NCBI GenBank assembly: GCA_025210345.1
Contig: JAOARX010000019.1
Coordinates: forward strand, 41,278-105,277
Source of the DNA: Pelagimonas sp.
Lineage (GTDB): Bacteria > Pseudomonadota > Alphaproteobacteria > Rhodobacterales > Rhodobacteraceae
Length of the DNA: 64,000 nt
Reading direction: 5' to 3'
Positions within the stretch are counted from its first letter, which is position 1, and every line of letters starts with the position of its first letter. The notes under the pieces were generated by a model. It ran no database searches, was not told where the DNA came from, and saw only the letters and a program-made list of their open reading frames with translations. Below are positions 16,826-25,677 of this stretch, piece by piece. A program made the position numbers and the translations under genes.

Positions 16826-19309
16826 CTAAAACCGATCCAAGAGACGATCCAGATAGCGCCGTTCCAATTCGGGGCGCTCTAGCTGGCCTGAACGCCTGCG
16901 CAATTCCTCCAAAAGCTCTTCGGCGCGGCGGTACACGTCATCCCCTTGCAACATGCCTTCGCCGGTGTCGGCACGACCTGTGTTCCCCGGATCCCGTCCC
17001 AAGGGGTCACGCTGGCCGTTCGGAGTCCCACCCTGGGCAAATCCCTGGTCTCCTGAACGTTGGCGCTGTTGCTGCTCGGCCATGGCATCCCCCAATCCGC
17101 GCATCCCTTCGCGCAGGGCTTCCATGGCGCGGGATTGTTGGTCCAAGGCCTCGGCCAAATCGCCCTCGCGCAGGGCGTCTTCGGCACCGCGCATGGCCTG
17201 GTCCGCCTGATCAAGCGCCTCGCCGGCGCGCTGCCCGCCTTCGGTGTCCTGCCCGGGAAGCGCGCCGCGCTGGCGGTTTAGCTCATCGCGCAGGGCACGT
17301 TGGCGACCGGCAAGCGCATCACCGGGTGATTGGCTTTCGTCTTGGCCCCTTTGACCGGAACGGGGATTTGTCTGCCCACGCTCACCAAACTGATCCTGAA
17401 GGTCACGGAACGCGTCGTCCGAAAGATCCTGTTGATCGCGCAAAGTGTCGGACAGCCCCTCCATCGCTTGCTCGCCGGGGGTCTGGGCCCCTTGTCCCTG
17501 CCCCCCCTGAGTGACCTGCATATTCTCCAGCATTTCATTATACTGTCGCAGGGCTTCCATCGCTTCATCCATCCGGCCCTGTTCCATCAGCTCCTGGATC
17601 TTGTCCCGCATGGCCTGAAGATCATCCATCGACATGGTCATGCGTTCTTGTGGATCACCTTGTTGCTGCGGATCAGGATTTTGGGCCTGTTCCCGCCCCA
17701 GTTGCCGCATGTAATCATTTGTGGCTTCGCGCAGCTCTTGCATCAGGCGTTCGATCTGATCCTTGCTGGCGCCGTTTTTCATCGCTTCTTCAAGGCGTTG
17801 ACGGGCGCGTTCCAGGCGTTGACGCGCATCTTCAAGGTCAATCTCTTCCAGGGTCATCGCCAAATCCCATAGAGATTGGGCAATGGCATCGCGTTGCGCA
17901 TCCCCCATCCCATAGGGCAAAGAGCGCTCAATCCGCTCGATCAGTTTTCGATACCTCAGCGCATCGGTTTCCTTGCGAAACAGCCCCTTTGGTTCATTCC
18001 CAACGGCACGCATGATCTGGGCCGCATCTGGGGCATATTCCCGGTTCCACAACAGCGCCTGACGCATTTCAATCACGACAGCAGCTAGGGGATCAAAGAA
18101 ACGGCGGCCATGCAGCGTCATCGCCCGCGCCTCTGACCGCCCAACCTGCTCTGCGCCATCGCGCGCTTCAAAGGTGACTTTAACCGGAAGATTGGCCCAG
18201 GCATGCTGGGAAAAATCCGCAATCAACGTTCCGGTGAACTCTTTGCGATCACCAACCACGGGAATGAACAAGGGCGCGGTGATCATCTCGCGCGGTTCAG
18301 GCGGAAGCGCCCGGCCATATCGGCGGTCCACGCGCTCCAGATCCAGTTCGATCTTGGCTGTGCCGGCGACCACCCCATGGTCGTCTTGCGCATCGAACCG
18401 AAGCGTCGCCTCTCCCTCATAGGTGACATCCACGTCGGGGTGTACCGTGATCGACGGTGGCGTATCGGGGATCATGGCGACAGTCCAACTGCGCCCGCCT
18501 GCACCGGCGATCGTGATCTCTCCGTTTTGCTGGATCTCGAAGTCCAGAGCCGGGGCGTCCTGGGCGATCTGCCCGGACACGGTTTCCGTCACCGTCAGCT
18601 GCCCCACCTCTCCGTAGAGCCTGATTTTGACCTCTGCCCCCTGAGGGGCGGTCAGATCCTCTGACAGGTCATTCAGATACAGGGTGGGCTGGCCGGTATA
18701 GGCCGGGGGTTGCATCCAGCCCTCCCACGAAGGGCCCTGCGCCAGATCCGCGCCACCCGGACCAATGTGGGGAATGGATTGCAGGCGCGTCACCGATCCA
18801 AACAGCAAGGCCGTCACCAGCGCCAACAGCGCCACATATCGCAGCGCAAAGGGATCTGCCCTGCTTTGGTTCAGATCTGGTTGGACGGGCTGCGCATCGG
18901 CCAGACGCGCCATCATTCGGCGGCGGTGCTCATGCCAAAGCGCGGCGGTGCCCGCGTCGCTGCTCCCCATGGCCTGACTGTCACGCATGGCCTGCAGCGG
19001 ATACCCCGGCAAAGTTGCATCCAGCCGGTTTGACGCGTCTTGTGCCGTGGGCCAACGGAACCGCCGCAGCCCGCGGATCGCGAACCCCAGCGCAAGAATA
19101 GCGGCCGCGGCCAGACCACCCCAGACCAAGGCAACGGGCAGCGCATCCTGAATGCCAAAGGCAAGGCCCCCAAAAACGATGCACAGCAAAGACCAAAGCG
19201 GCCAAAACGCCTGCGTCGCCCGCTCGGCCATCAGGCCCAAACGGGTCAATCGCAGGCTGATCGCGAGACGTCTGCGCAGCTTTGGTGACAGGTTTGGCGC
19301 GTCGGACAT
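16826..19309 (-). CDS. TIGR02302/DUF4175 family membrane protein
   Basis: Alphaproteobacteria-specific protein of 827 aa with unknown function. Three hydrophobic segments lie in the first 180 residues (two around 30-85, one around 155-175). A large, presumably periplasmic beta-rich region follows. The long C-terminal third is highly charged and rich in Gln, Asp, Arg and Met (about 520-790) with predicted helices and repeats of the type EALRQ and DQADQAMRGAEDALREGDL. The low-complexity tail is a hallmark of the family. It is upstream of nothing obvious in the same direction except lysA, 41 bp away, so an argH-lptM-lysA-TIGR02302 transcript is plausible. Confidence 0.9.
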   Translation of the reverse strand: MSDAPNLSPKLRRRLAISLRLTRLGLMAERATQAFWPLWSLLCIVFGGLAFGIQDALPVALVWGGLAAAAILALGFAIRGLRRFRWPTAQDASNRLDATLPGYPLQAMRDSQAMGSSDAGTAALWHEHRRRMMARLADAQPVQPDLNQSRADPFALRYVALLALVTALLFGSVTRLQSIPHIGPGGADLAQGPSWEGWMQPPAYTGQPTLYLNDLSEDLTAPQGAEVKIRLYGEVGQLTVTETVSGQIAQDAPALDFEIQQNGEITIAGAGGRSWTVAMIPDTPPSITVHPDVDVTYEGEATLRFDAQDDHGVVAGTAKIELDLERVDRRYGRALPPEPREMITAPLFIPVVGDRKEFTGTLIADFSQHAWANLPVKVTFEARDGAEQVGRSEARAMTLHGRRFFDPLAAVVIEMRQALLWNREYAPDAAQIMRAVGNEPKGLFRKETDALRYRKLIERIERSLPYGMGDAQRDAIAQSLWDLAMTLEEIDLEDARQRLERARQRLEEAMKNGASKDQIERLMQELREATNDYMRQLGREQAQNPDPQQQGDPQERMTMSMDDLQAMRDKIQELMEQGRMDEAMEALRQYNEMLENMQVTQGGQGQGAQTPGEQAMEGLSDTLRDQQDLSDDAFRDLQDQFGERGQTNPRSGQRGQDESQSPGDALAGRQRALRDELNRQRGALPGQDTEGGQRAGEALDQADQAMRGAEDALREGDLAEALDQQSRAMEALREGMRGLGDAMAEQQQRQRSGDQGFAQGGTPNGQRDPLGRDPGNTGRADTGEGMLQGDDVYRRAEELLEELRRRSGQLERPELERRYLDRLLDRF

Positions 19310-19350
19310 GCGTGCTCCGGGTCAGAATGCCCCGAAACAACCCATGTGTT

Positions 19351-20616
19351 TCAGAGCCATACAGGTACGTTATCGCGGTTTATCATCTCTTCATAGGTGG
19401 GACGCGCGCGGATGACCGAGAATTGATCTTCCTTCACCAGCACCTCTGGGATCAGCGGGCGGGTGTTGTATTCGCTGGCCATCACCGCGCCATAGGCGCC
19501 GGCACTGCGAAACGCGATCAAATCGCCCGCCTGCATCGGGGGCATCATCCGTTCCTTGGCAAATGTATCGCCGGTTTCACAGACCGGCCCGACGATGTCA
19601 TAGGGCTGCTGTTCAACGCCCGGAGCAGGTTCGACGACAGGGACGATATCGTGATGCGCTTCGTACATGGCAGGGCGGATCAGGTCGTTCATGGCCCCAT
19701 CCAGGATCAGGAAATCGCGACCTTCGCCATTTTTCACATAGATGACTTTGGACACCAGAATACCGGCATTTCCGGCGATCAGGCGGCCCGGCTCGATCTC
19801 GATTTCGCAACCCAGATGTGCAAGGGTGTCGCGCACCATGGCGCCATATTCGGTGGGCAGAGGGGGCGCTTCGTTTGAACGTGTGTAGGGAATGCCCAAT
19901 CCCCCGCCCAGATCAAGGCGCGTGATGTCATGCCCGTCGGCACGCAGGGCCTCGGTCAGGTCCGCGACCTTCTGATAGGCCTGTTGAAACGGTTCAAGCT
20001 GCGTGAGCTGGCTGCCGATGTGTACGTCAATTCCGACGATTTTCAGCCCCGGAAGGCGGGCGGCTTCGGCATAGACCTCTTTCGCGCGGGCAATGGGGAT
20101 GCCGAACTTGTTTTCAGATTTGCCCGTCGCAATCTTGGCGTGGGTTTTGGCGTCCACGTCCGGATTCACGCGCACGGTGATGGGGGCGATCACACCAAGC
20201 GATGTGGCGACCTCGGAAATCACCCGCATTTCCGGTTCGCTTTCAACGTTGAACTGGCGGATGCCGCCGGTCAGCGCTGCGCGGATTTCATCGTGTGTCT
20301 TGCCCACGCCGGAAAAGACGATCTTGTCCCCCGGGACACCCGCCGCAAGGGCGCGCGCATATTCGCCACCCGAAACTACATCCATCCCCGCGCCTTCGGC
20401 TGCAAGCGTCTTCAGGATTGCCTGGTTGCTGGCCGCCTTCATCGCATAGCAGACCAGATGCGGCCCCCAATCCAGCGCTTCGTCAAACAGCCGGAAGTGG
20501 CGGGTCAGCGTTGCGGTGGAATAAAGATAAAACGGCGTGCCGACCTGCGCCGCGATTTCGGCCACGCTGACATCTTCGGCCCAGAGGGAACCGTCACGAT
20601 AGAGAAAGTGATCCAT
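19351..20616 (-). CDS. lysA: Diaminopimelate decarboxylase
   Basis: PLP-dependent fold type III decarboxylase making L-lysine from meso-diaminopimelate, 421 aa. The PLP lysine lies in CYAMKAASNQ (about residue 60). HIGSQL (about 197-202), the glycine-rich LDLGGGLGIPY and the dimer-interface CETGDTFAKER motif are present. It is preceded by the tiny lipoprotein gene lptM and by argH, an order conserved in many Rhodobacterales. Confidence 0.96.
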   Translation of the reverse strand: MDHFLYRDGSLWAEDVSVAEIAAQVGTPFYLYSTATLTRHFRLFDEALDWGPHLVCYAMKAASNQAILKTLAAEGAGMDVVSGGEYARALAAGVPGDKIVFSGVGKTHDEIRAALTGGIRQFNVESEPEMRVISEVATSLGVIAPITVRVNPDVDAKTHAKIATGKSENKFGIPIARAKEVYAEAARLPGLKIVGIDVHIGSQLTQLEPFQQAYQKVADLTEALRADGHDITRLDLGGGLGIPYTRSNEAPPLPTEYGAMVRDTLAHLGCEIEIEPGRLIAGNAGILVSKVIYVKNGEGRDFLILDGAMNDLIRPAMYEAHHDIVPVVEPAPGVEQQPYDIVGPVCETGDTFAKERMMPPMQAGDLIAFRSAGAYGAVMASEYNTRPLIPEVLVKEDQFSVIRARPTYEEMINRDNVPVWL

Positions 20617-20660
20617 AGCTGCGTCCTGTTGTCAGCGGAGTGTTCGTCGGGTGCTGGGGC

Positions 20661-20675
20661 CGGGGCGCGGCCCCG
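20661..20675 (-). other. GC-rich hairpin between lptM and lysA
   Basis: CGGGGC-GCG-GCCCCG makes a very stable small hairpin inside the 91-bp gap between lptM and lysA. No T-run follows on the minus strand, so it is not a classic terminator; it could affect mRNA stability. Confidence 0.4.
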
Positions 20676-20707
20676 AACCCCGGGTTCGTGTCAGGCAGAA
20701 AGTTGGG

Positions 20708-20809
20708 TCAGCCTGTATAGTCTGCGGGGGGTGCCGGGCGTTCCGGTTCACCATCAGCGCCACAGGCCGTAAGCGCCATCAGCGCCAAAACACCAAAGAT
20801 GCGGATCAT
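20708..20809 (-). CDS. lptM: Small lipoprotein, LptM/YifL-like
   Basis: A 33-aa precursor starting [20 protein letters not shown]: signal segment, lipobox LTAC with the lipidated Cys at 16, then a short Pro- and acid-rich tail ending APPADYTG. LptM (YifL) lipoproteins of this size assist oxidative maturation of the LPS translocon LptDE in E. coli. The ATG overlaps the argH stop (ATGA) and AAGGAGG lies upstream, so translation is well supported although the gene is short enough to be missed. Placement between argH and lysA matches other Rhodobacterales. Confidence 0.82.
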   Translation of the reverse strand: MIRIFGVLALMALTACGADGEPERPAPPADYTG

Positions 20810-22197
20810 GCCAAAGCCTCCTTCCAGCGGGCCACCTGTTCGCGCACGCGCGCGGGGGCAGTACCCCCATAAGACATGCGGGACGCGACCGAATTGTGCA
20901 CACCCAACACATCATAGATCGACTTGTCGATATTGGCGTGTACATTCTGCATGTCTTCCAAAGTCAGATCCGGCAGATCACAGCCTTTTTGCTCGGCCAA
21001 TGCAACCAAGGCGCCGGTGACATGGTGGGCGTCGCGGAAAGGCAGGTTGGTTTCACGCACCAGCCAGTCCGCCAGATCCGTGGCCGTCGAGAAACCGCTG
21101 GATGCCGCCGCTTCAAGCTCGGCGCGATTGGCGGTCATGTCCTTGACCATGCCCTCCATCGCGGCCAGGGCCAGCATCCAGTTGTCGGCAGCGTCAAAGA
21201 CCTGTTCTTTGTCTTCTTGCATGTCCTTGGAATAGGCCAGCGGCAGCCCCTTCATCACCATCATCAGGGCGACGTTTGCCCCAAAAATACGCCCGATCTT
21301 GGCACGGATCAGTTCGGCGGCGTCCGGGTTTTTCTTTTGCGGCATGATCGAAGACCCGGTCGAGAACCGATCCGACAAGGTGACAAACCGGAACTGGGCC
21401 GAAGACCAGATCACCAGCTCTTCGGCAAAACGGGACAGATGCATGGCACTGATCGACGCGACCGACAGGAATTCAATAGCGAAATCGCGCGCCGAGACCG
21501 CGTCCAGCGAATTGGCCATGGGGCGATCAAAGCCCAGATCACGCGATGTCATTTCACGGTCCAGCGGGAATCCCGTCCCCGCCAGCGCCGCGGCACCCAA
21601 CGGGTTCTCGTTCATGCGTTTGCGCGCATCGCGAACGCGCGACAGATCCCGACCGAACATCTCGACATAGGCCATCATATGGTGGCCCCAGGTCACGGGC
21701 TGCGCGGTTTGCAGGTGGGTAAAGCCGGGCATGACCCAATCTGCGCCCGCCTCGGCCTGCGACAGCAACGCATGGATCAACGCCAAAAGACCGCTTTCGG
21801 CCGCATCCAGTTGATCGCGGGTCCACAGGCGGAAATCGGTCGCAACCTGATCGTTGCGCGACCGACCCGTGTGCAGACGGCCCGCAGGTTCACCGACGAT
21901 CTCTTTGAGCCGCGCTTCCACGTTCATGTGAATGTCTTCCAGGGCGGTGGAGAACTGAAACTCTCCTGCTTCGATCTCTGACAAGACCGTGAGAAGCCCT
22001 TCCCTGATCGCTGTTGCATCGCTATCTGTGATGATGCCTTGCGCGGCCAACATGGCGGCGTGGGCCCTTGAACCCGCGATATCCTGGGGTGCCATACGCT
22101 GGTCATAGCTGATCGAGGCATTGATGGCCTCCATGATCGCGTCTGGCCCGGCGGCGAAACGGCCGCCCCACATCTGGTTCGAGGAGTTGTCCGACAT
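20806..22197 (-). CDS. argH: Argininosuccinate lyase
   Basis: Last enzyme of arginine synthesis (argininosuccinate to arginine and fumarate), 463 aa. The fumarase/aspartase signature [11 protein letters not shown] lies near residue 280, with [13 protein letters not shown] near 110 and a TAQPVTWGH segment near 160. The frame is open to 22302. The start at 22197 ([14 protein letters not shown]) is chosen because AAGGA precedes it and family homology begins there. Only 22 bp separate it from the divergent tlpA, so promoters must overlap the coding ends. Confidence 0.96.
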   Translation of the reverse strand: MSDNSSNQMWGGRFAAGPDAIMEAINASISYDQRMAPQDIAGSRAHAAMLAAQGIITDSDATAIREGLLTVLSEIEAGEFQFSTALEDIHMNVEARLKEIVGEPAGRLHTGRSRNDQVATDFRLWTRDQLDAAESGLLALIHALLSQAEAGADWVMPGFTHLQTAQPVTWGHHMMAYVEMFGRDLSRVRDARKRMNENPLGAAALAGTGFPLDREMTSRDLGFDRPMANSLDAVSARDFAIEFLSVASISAMHLSRFAEELVIWSSAQFRFVTLSDRFSTGSSIMPQKKNPDAAELIRAKIGRIFGANVALMMVMKGLPLAYSKDMQEDKEQVFDAADNWMLALAAMEGMVKDMTANRAELEAAASSGFSTATDLADWLVRETNLPFRDAHHVTGALVALAEQKGCDLPDLTLEDMQNVHANIDKSIYDVLGVHNSVASRMSYGGTAPARVREQVARWKEALA

Positions 22198-22219
22198 TTG
22201 GCTGTCCTTCGGAGGGATG

Positions 22220-22771
22220 ATGAAACATTTTGCTTTTGCGTTGCTGTATACTGCCACGATGGCGCTTGCAAATCCGGTGATGGCCGATGTCGAAGCCGCC
22301 AAGGCCGCACGCGCCGGTGATATGAAGAAACTGATCTTTCACGCCGAGCCCAAAACCGCCGGAACCGCGCAGTTCATGACCTTTGAGGGCGCCCCTTTGA
22401 CGTTGGATCAATGGCAGGGAAAATGGGTGGTTTTGAACTTTTGGGCAACGTGGTGCGCCCCCTGCCGCAAAGAAATGCCGATGTTGTCCGAATTGCAGGC
22501 AGACCTGGGATCAGACACATTCGAGGTCATGACCATCGCGACATCCCGCAACGATCCCCCCAAAATCAAAACGTTCTTTGAGGGGATCGGGGTTGAAAAC
22601 CTGCCGATGCACCGCGATCCAAAGTCCTTGCTGGCGCGACAAATGGGGGTGCTGGGCCTGCCGGCAACCGTTATTCTGAATCCCCAAGGACAAGAAGTTG
22701 CCCGCCTGACAGGGGATGCGCATTGGTCATCGGATACGGCAAAAGCCGTGCTGAACGCCCTGATGGACTAA
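22220..22771 (+). CDS. tlpA: TlpA-family thiol:disulfide oxidoreductase
   Basis: Periplasmic, signal-anchored thioredoxin-fold protein of 183 aa. It begins with a hydrophobic segment (residues 3-20). The redox motif is [13 protein letters not shown] (about residues 73-85), and the cis-Pro loop appears in [12 protein letters not shown]. TlpA/ResA proteins reduce thiols for cytochrome c or cytochrome oxidase copper-centre assembly; a specific partner is not evident here. Two adjacent ATGs occur (22217, 22220); the second is better spaced from GGAGG. The stop overlaps the convergent trxC stop by 4 bp. Confidence 0.88.
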   Translation: MKHFAFALLYTATMALANPVMADVEAAKAARAGDMKKLIFHAEPKTAGTAQFMTFEGAPLTLDQWQGKWVVLNFWATWCAPCRKEMPMLSELQADLGSDTFEVMTIATSRNDPPKIKTFFEGIGVENLPMHRDPKSLLARQMGVLGLPATVILNPQGQEVARLTGDAHWSSDTAKAVLNALMD

Positions 22772-23202
22772 CGAAATGTCTGCGCGGCAAAGGCTTCGAT
22801 CTGGGGGGCCTGAAGCGCGCCGGATTGACGCCCTTTTTCGCGGCCCCCGGCAAAACCGATCATCGTCGGAATGCCGCGGATGCCGTGTTTCTGGCTGGCT
22901 TGCGGAAAGTCCTGCGTGTTGATTTTCGCGAATCGCACGAGGCCTTTCATATGGCCTGCCGCCTTGGAAAACTGTGGCGCCATCATGCGACAGGGACCGC
23001 ACCAGGGTGCCCAAAAATCAACCAAGAGAGGAACCTCATCGGTGCGCGCGGCCTTGGCCAGGGTCTGGGCATCGACTTCGACGGCTTTTCCCGACATCAG
23101 CCGCTCACCGCAGGTGCCGCATTTTGCACCTGCGTTCAGCTTTTGCTCAGGCACACGGTTGGTTTGCGCGCAGGACAGACAGACCAGCTTCAGACCCGAC
23201 AT
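22768..23202 (-). CDS. trxC: Thioredoxin 2 (zinc-binding thioredoxin)
   Basis: Cytoplasmic thioredoxin of 144 aa with the TrxC-specific N-terminal zinc ribbon. CLSC lies at about 8-11 and CGTC near 29-32; the active site is WAPWCGPCRMMAP (about 64-76). GIRGIPTMIGF holds the cis-proline. TrxC is typically induced by oxidative stress in other bacteria. The gene is convergent with tlpA, with a 4-bp stop overlap. Confidence 0.93.
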   Translation of the reverse strand: MSGLKLVCLSCAQTNRVPEQKLNAGAKCGTCGERLMSGKAVEVDAQTLAKAARTDEVPLLVDFWAPWCGPCRMMAPQFSKAAGHMKGLVRFAKINTQDFPQASQKHGIRGIPTMIGFAGGREKGRQSGALQAPQIEAFAAQTFR

Positions 23203-23337
23203 TTTTCCCCTCGTTCACATATTGTAAACGTCATATGTCCACTACACGTGTATGTGACAAGTCCCTGACCTGAGCGGGATTGATTTTCGCTCCAGCTTTC
23301 GCAAAATGAATACAAATTTCTCAGAATGAGTGCTGCC

Positions 23338-23892
23338 ATGATCAACCGCCGCAATTTTGTCGCCGCCGCAGCGGCCGCTACCGCTTTTCCGATGCCTGCC
23401 TTGGCCTTCAAGGTTGACCAGAAATTCGTTCCACAATCTGTCCGGATCAAGAAGGATCTGGAACCCGGTCAGCTGTTGATTCTGCCCAAAGCGCATTTTC
23501 TGTATTTCGTCGAAGATATCGGCAAAGCGCGTCGCTATGGCGTGGGTGTGGGCAAAGCCGGGCTGGAATTCACCGGCGAAGCCAAGATCGGCGCAAAGAA
23601 AGAATGGCCCACATGGCGCCCCACGAACGAAATGATCGCCCGCGAACCCAAAACATACGCCAAGTTCGTTGACAACGACTACGTCCAACCCGGAGGCCCG
23701 CGCAATCCGCTGGGGGCCCGCGCGTTGTATCTGTTCCAAAATGGGCGCGACACATTCTTTCGCATCCACGGAACAACCGCACCGCGTTCGATCGGCCGAT
23801 CGGTGTCAAATGGCTGCATCCGCATGATCAACGATCACGTGATCGATCTCTATGAGCGGGTCCCCATGGGGGCAAAGGTCACCGTTCTCTAA
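23338..23892 (+). CDS. L,D-transpeptidase (YkuD domain), probable Tat export
   Basis: Periplasmic L,D-transpeptidase of about 184 aa that forms 3-3 cross-links or anchors proteins to peptidoglycan. The N-terminus INRRNFVAAAAAATAF is a Tat-like signal ending near PALA. The YkuD catalytic stretch is RIHGTTAPRSIGRS then SNGCIRM, with His and the nucleophile Cys (about residue 160). An in-frame ATG at 23326 is also possible; neither start has a strong Shine-Dalgarno, so the exact start is uncertain. Confidence 0.9.
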   Translation: MINRRNFVAAAAAATAFPMPALAFKVDQKFVPQSVRIKKDLEPGQLLILPKAHFLYFVEDIGKARRYGVGVGKAGLEFTGEAKIGAKKEWPTWRPTNEMIAREPKTYAKFVDNDYVQPGGPRNPLGARALYLFQNGRDTFFRIHGTTAPRSIGRSVSNGCIRMINDHVIDLYERVPMGAKVTVL

Positions 23893-23945
23893 ACGGCGAA
23901 TTGCCGTTTGCGCCTCTCAACCTATCCGAAAGTTTGGGTTGAGAG
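23891..23945 (+). terminator. Two consecutive hairpins after the L,D-transpeptidase gene
   Basis: AAACGGC-gaatt-GCCGTTT (23891-23909) overlaps the stop codon. It is followed by CTCTCAACC...GGTTGAGAG (9-bp perfect arms, 23914-23945). Neither is followed by a clear T-run, so termination is likely but not classic; an RNA-stability role is also possible. Confidence 0.5.
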
Positions 23946-24066
23946 AAAAGCCCGCCCCAATCTGTCGTTAACCTTTCCCCAAGCGGCCACACTCCCGCCC
24001 CATTCAGGGGCGTTAATCTTTCATTAGTGAAGATACGGAACTCTGCATGTTCCGAAGGAGGACAGA

Positions 24067-24279
24067 ATGGCCATCGTCGCAATTCTAGTATGTAGCGTGA
24101 TCGGAATGCTCGGCGCGCTTTACGGTTTGATTATCGGAGATTTTACGCTCTTGGGCGCGTTTGCGTTCTATCTTGTCGCCAGTTTGGGTTGCGGATTCCT
24201 TTGCGCCGTCTCTTACGTGCAACGCCTGCGCACACCGGAAGACGATCACGCCCCGGCGGCACAGGCGGCCAAGGCCTGA
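24067..24279 (+). CDS. Small inner-membrane protein, unknown function
   Basis: A 70-aa protein with two hydrophobic helices (about residues 3-25 and 28-50), then a short polar Ala-rich tail (TPEDDHAPAAQAAKA). A textbook Shine-Dalgarno (GAAGGAGGACAGA) precedes ATG 24067, making translation very likely. No family is recognised. It is convergent with the esterase gene (6 bp between stops). Confidence 0.78.
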   Translation: MAIVAILVCSVIGMLGALYGLIIGDFTLLGAFAFYLVASLGCGFLCAVSYVQRLRTPEDDHAPAAQAAKA

Positions 24280-24285
24280 TACGAT

Positions 24286-24972
24286 TTACGAAGCCTTGAT
24301 CTGCACGATCAGGGCTTCGACCATTGGTCCAATCTGTTGCAGATTGCGCCGAACGCCTTCGGAGTTGGGGTGGATGCCATCAGGCTGCATCCCCTCCATC
24401 CACGCGCCCGGGTCCGCGCCGCTGCGCATACCCGCAAAGAAATCCGGAAGCACAAGCGCATTGAACTGATCTGCGAGATCGGGAAAAATCGAATCGAATT
24501 GCGCCTGATACTCGGGACCATAGTTCCCCGGAGCCGGGGTGCCGATCAAAAGCACCTTCAGATCGTGTTGCTCTGCGATTTCCATAATCTTGGTCAAATT
24601 CGACCGTGCCTGCGCCGGGTCAATGCCGCGCAAAAGATCATTGCCGCCCAAAGCTACGATCAACCCGTTGATCTCTGGGGTTAATGACCATTCCAGACGT
24701 GCCAGACCACCAGCCGTCGTATCGCCCGAAACACCCCCATTGATGATCCGCACATCATGGCCACGGTCGGCCAACCATCCGCGCAGCTGGGGCACCAACC
24801 CGTCGGCCTCGATCAACCCATAGCCCTGGGTCAAACTGTCCCCAAGCGCGAGGATATTCACCTCTTGTGCACCGGCGCTTATCATAGAAGAGATCAATAG
24901 ACTGGGAAAAATCAATGCACCCAGCATCTTGCCCCGCAGGCGCCGCAACCCATATCTGACCCATCGCAACAT
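24286..24972 (-). CDS. tesA: SGNH-fold arylesterase/lysophospholipase (TesA-like)
   Basis: Exported GDSL/SGNH hydrolase of 228 aa. Block I is LALGDSLTQGYG (nucleophile Ser about 46). The block III Asn lies in VALGGNDLLRG, and block V is PDGIHPNSEG with the catalytic Asp and His. A signal peptide precedes residue about 35 (SMISAGAQE). A shorter start at 24927 is possible, but the first ATG has AAAGGG upstream. It is divergent from ybbA-ybbP across 15 bp, the conserved tesA/ybbA/ybbP arrangement of proteobacteria. Confidence 0.92.
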   Translation of the reverse strand: MLRWVRYGLRRLRGKMLGALIFPSLLISSMISAGAQEVNILALGDSLTQGYGLIEADGLVPQLRGWLADRGHDVRIINGGVSGDTTAGGLARLEWSLTPEINGLIVALGGNDLLRGIDPAQARSNLTKIMEIAEQHDLKVLLIGTPAPGNYGPEYQAQFDSIFPDLADQFNALVLPDFFAGMRSGADPGAWMEGMQPDGIHPNSEGVRRNLQQIGPMVEALIVQIKAS

Positions 24973-24987
24973 GCCGGACCCTTTCTT

Positions 24988-25677
24988 ATGACCGATCCCA
25001 TTCTCTCACTGAACAAAGTCACTCTGACGCTGAAAGGCAATGCCGGGATGGTCGAAATTCTGCGCGATATTTCGCTGGACGTGGCCTCGGGTGAAACGTT
25101 GGGACTGATTGGACCATCGGGTTCGGGCAAATCCTCGCTGTTGATGGTGATGGGCGGACTTGAGAGGGCAACGGCAGGAACCGTGACCGCCATGGGGCAT
25201 GACCTGACCGCGCTGGACGAAGACGCGCTGGCACGCTTTCGACGTGACCACATGGGGGTGGTCTTTCAATCCTTTCACTTGATTCCCACGATGACCGCAC
25301 TGGAAAACGTGGCGACCCCTCTTGAATTGGCCGGAGATCCTCAAGCCTTTGAAAAGGCAAAACAAGAACTCGAAGCCGTCGGGCTGGGACATCGCGCGGA
25401 TCACTATCCCGCCCAGATGTCCGGCGGCGAGCAACAGCGTGTTGCCCTTGCGCGCGCGCTTGCGCCCAAGCCGCGCATTCTTTTGGCGGATGAGCCCACC
25501 GGGAACCTTGACGGCAGCAACGGCGCCGCGATCATGGATCTGCTGTTCAGCCTGGCACAGAAACAGGGCGCGACCCTGATTATGGTGACACACGCAACGG
25601 ATCTGGCCGCGCGCTGTAGCCGCGTGGTGCAATTGTGCGATGGCCGGGTTGATCAGGATCGTCAGGTGGCCGCATGA
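24988..25677 (+). CDS. ybbA: ABC transporter ATP-binding protein (YbbA/LolD-like)
   Basis: ATPase of 229 aa in the MacB/LolD group. Walker A is GPSGSGKSSLL (about 41-51), the Q loop contains VFQSFHL, the signature is MSGGEQQRVALARAL (about 145), and Walker B is ILLADEPTGNLDG. The stop overlaps the permease gene start by 4 bp (25674-25677). Such YbbA-YbbP pairs are mechanotransmission-type exporters, not classical importers; substrate is unknown. Confidence 0.93.
   Translation: MTDPILSLNKVTLTLKGNAGMVEILRDISLDVASGETLGLIGPSGSGKSSLLMVMGGLERATAGTVTAMGHDLTALDEDALARFRRDHMGVVFQSFHLIPTMTALENVATPLELAGDPQAFEKAKQELEAVGLGHRADHYPAQMSGGEQQRVALARALAPKPRILLADEPTGNLDGSNGAAIMDLLFSLAQKQGATLIMVTHATDLAARCSRVVQLCDGRVDQDRQVAA

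Noticed and set aside
19282..20772. Plus-strand ORFs opposite lysA
   Set aside because: Shadow of a well-conserved decarboxylase; no Shine-Dalgarno or family pattern.
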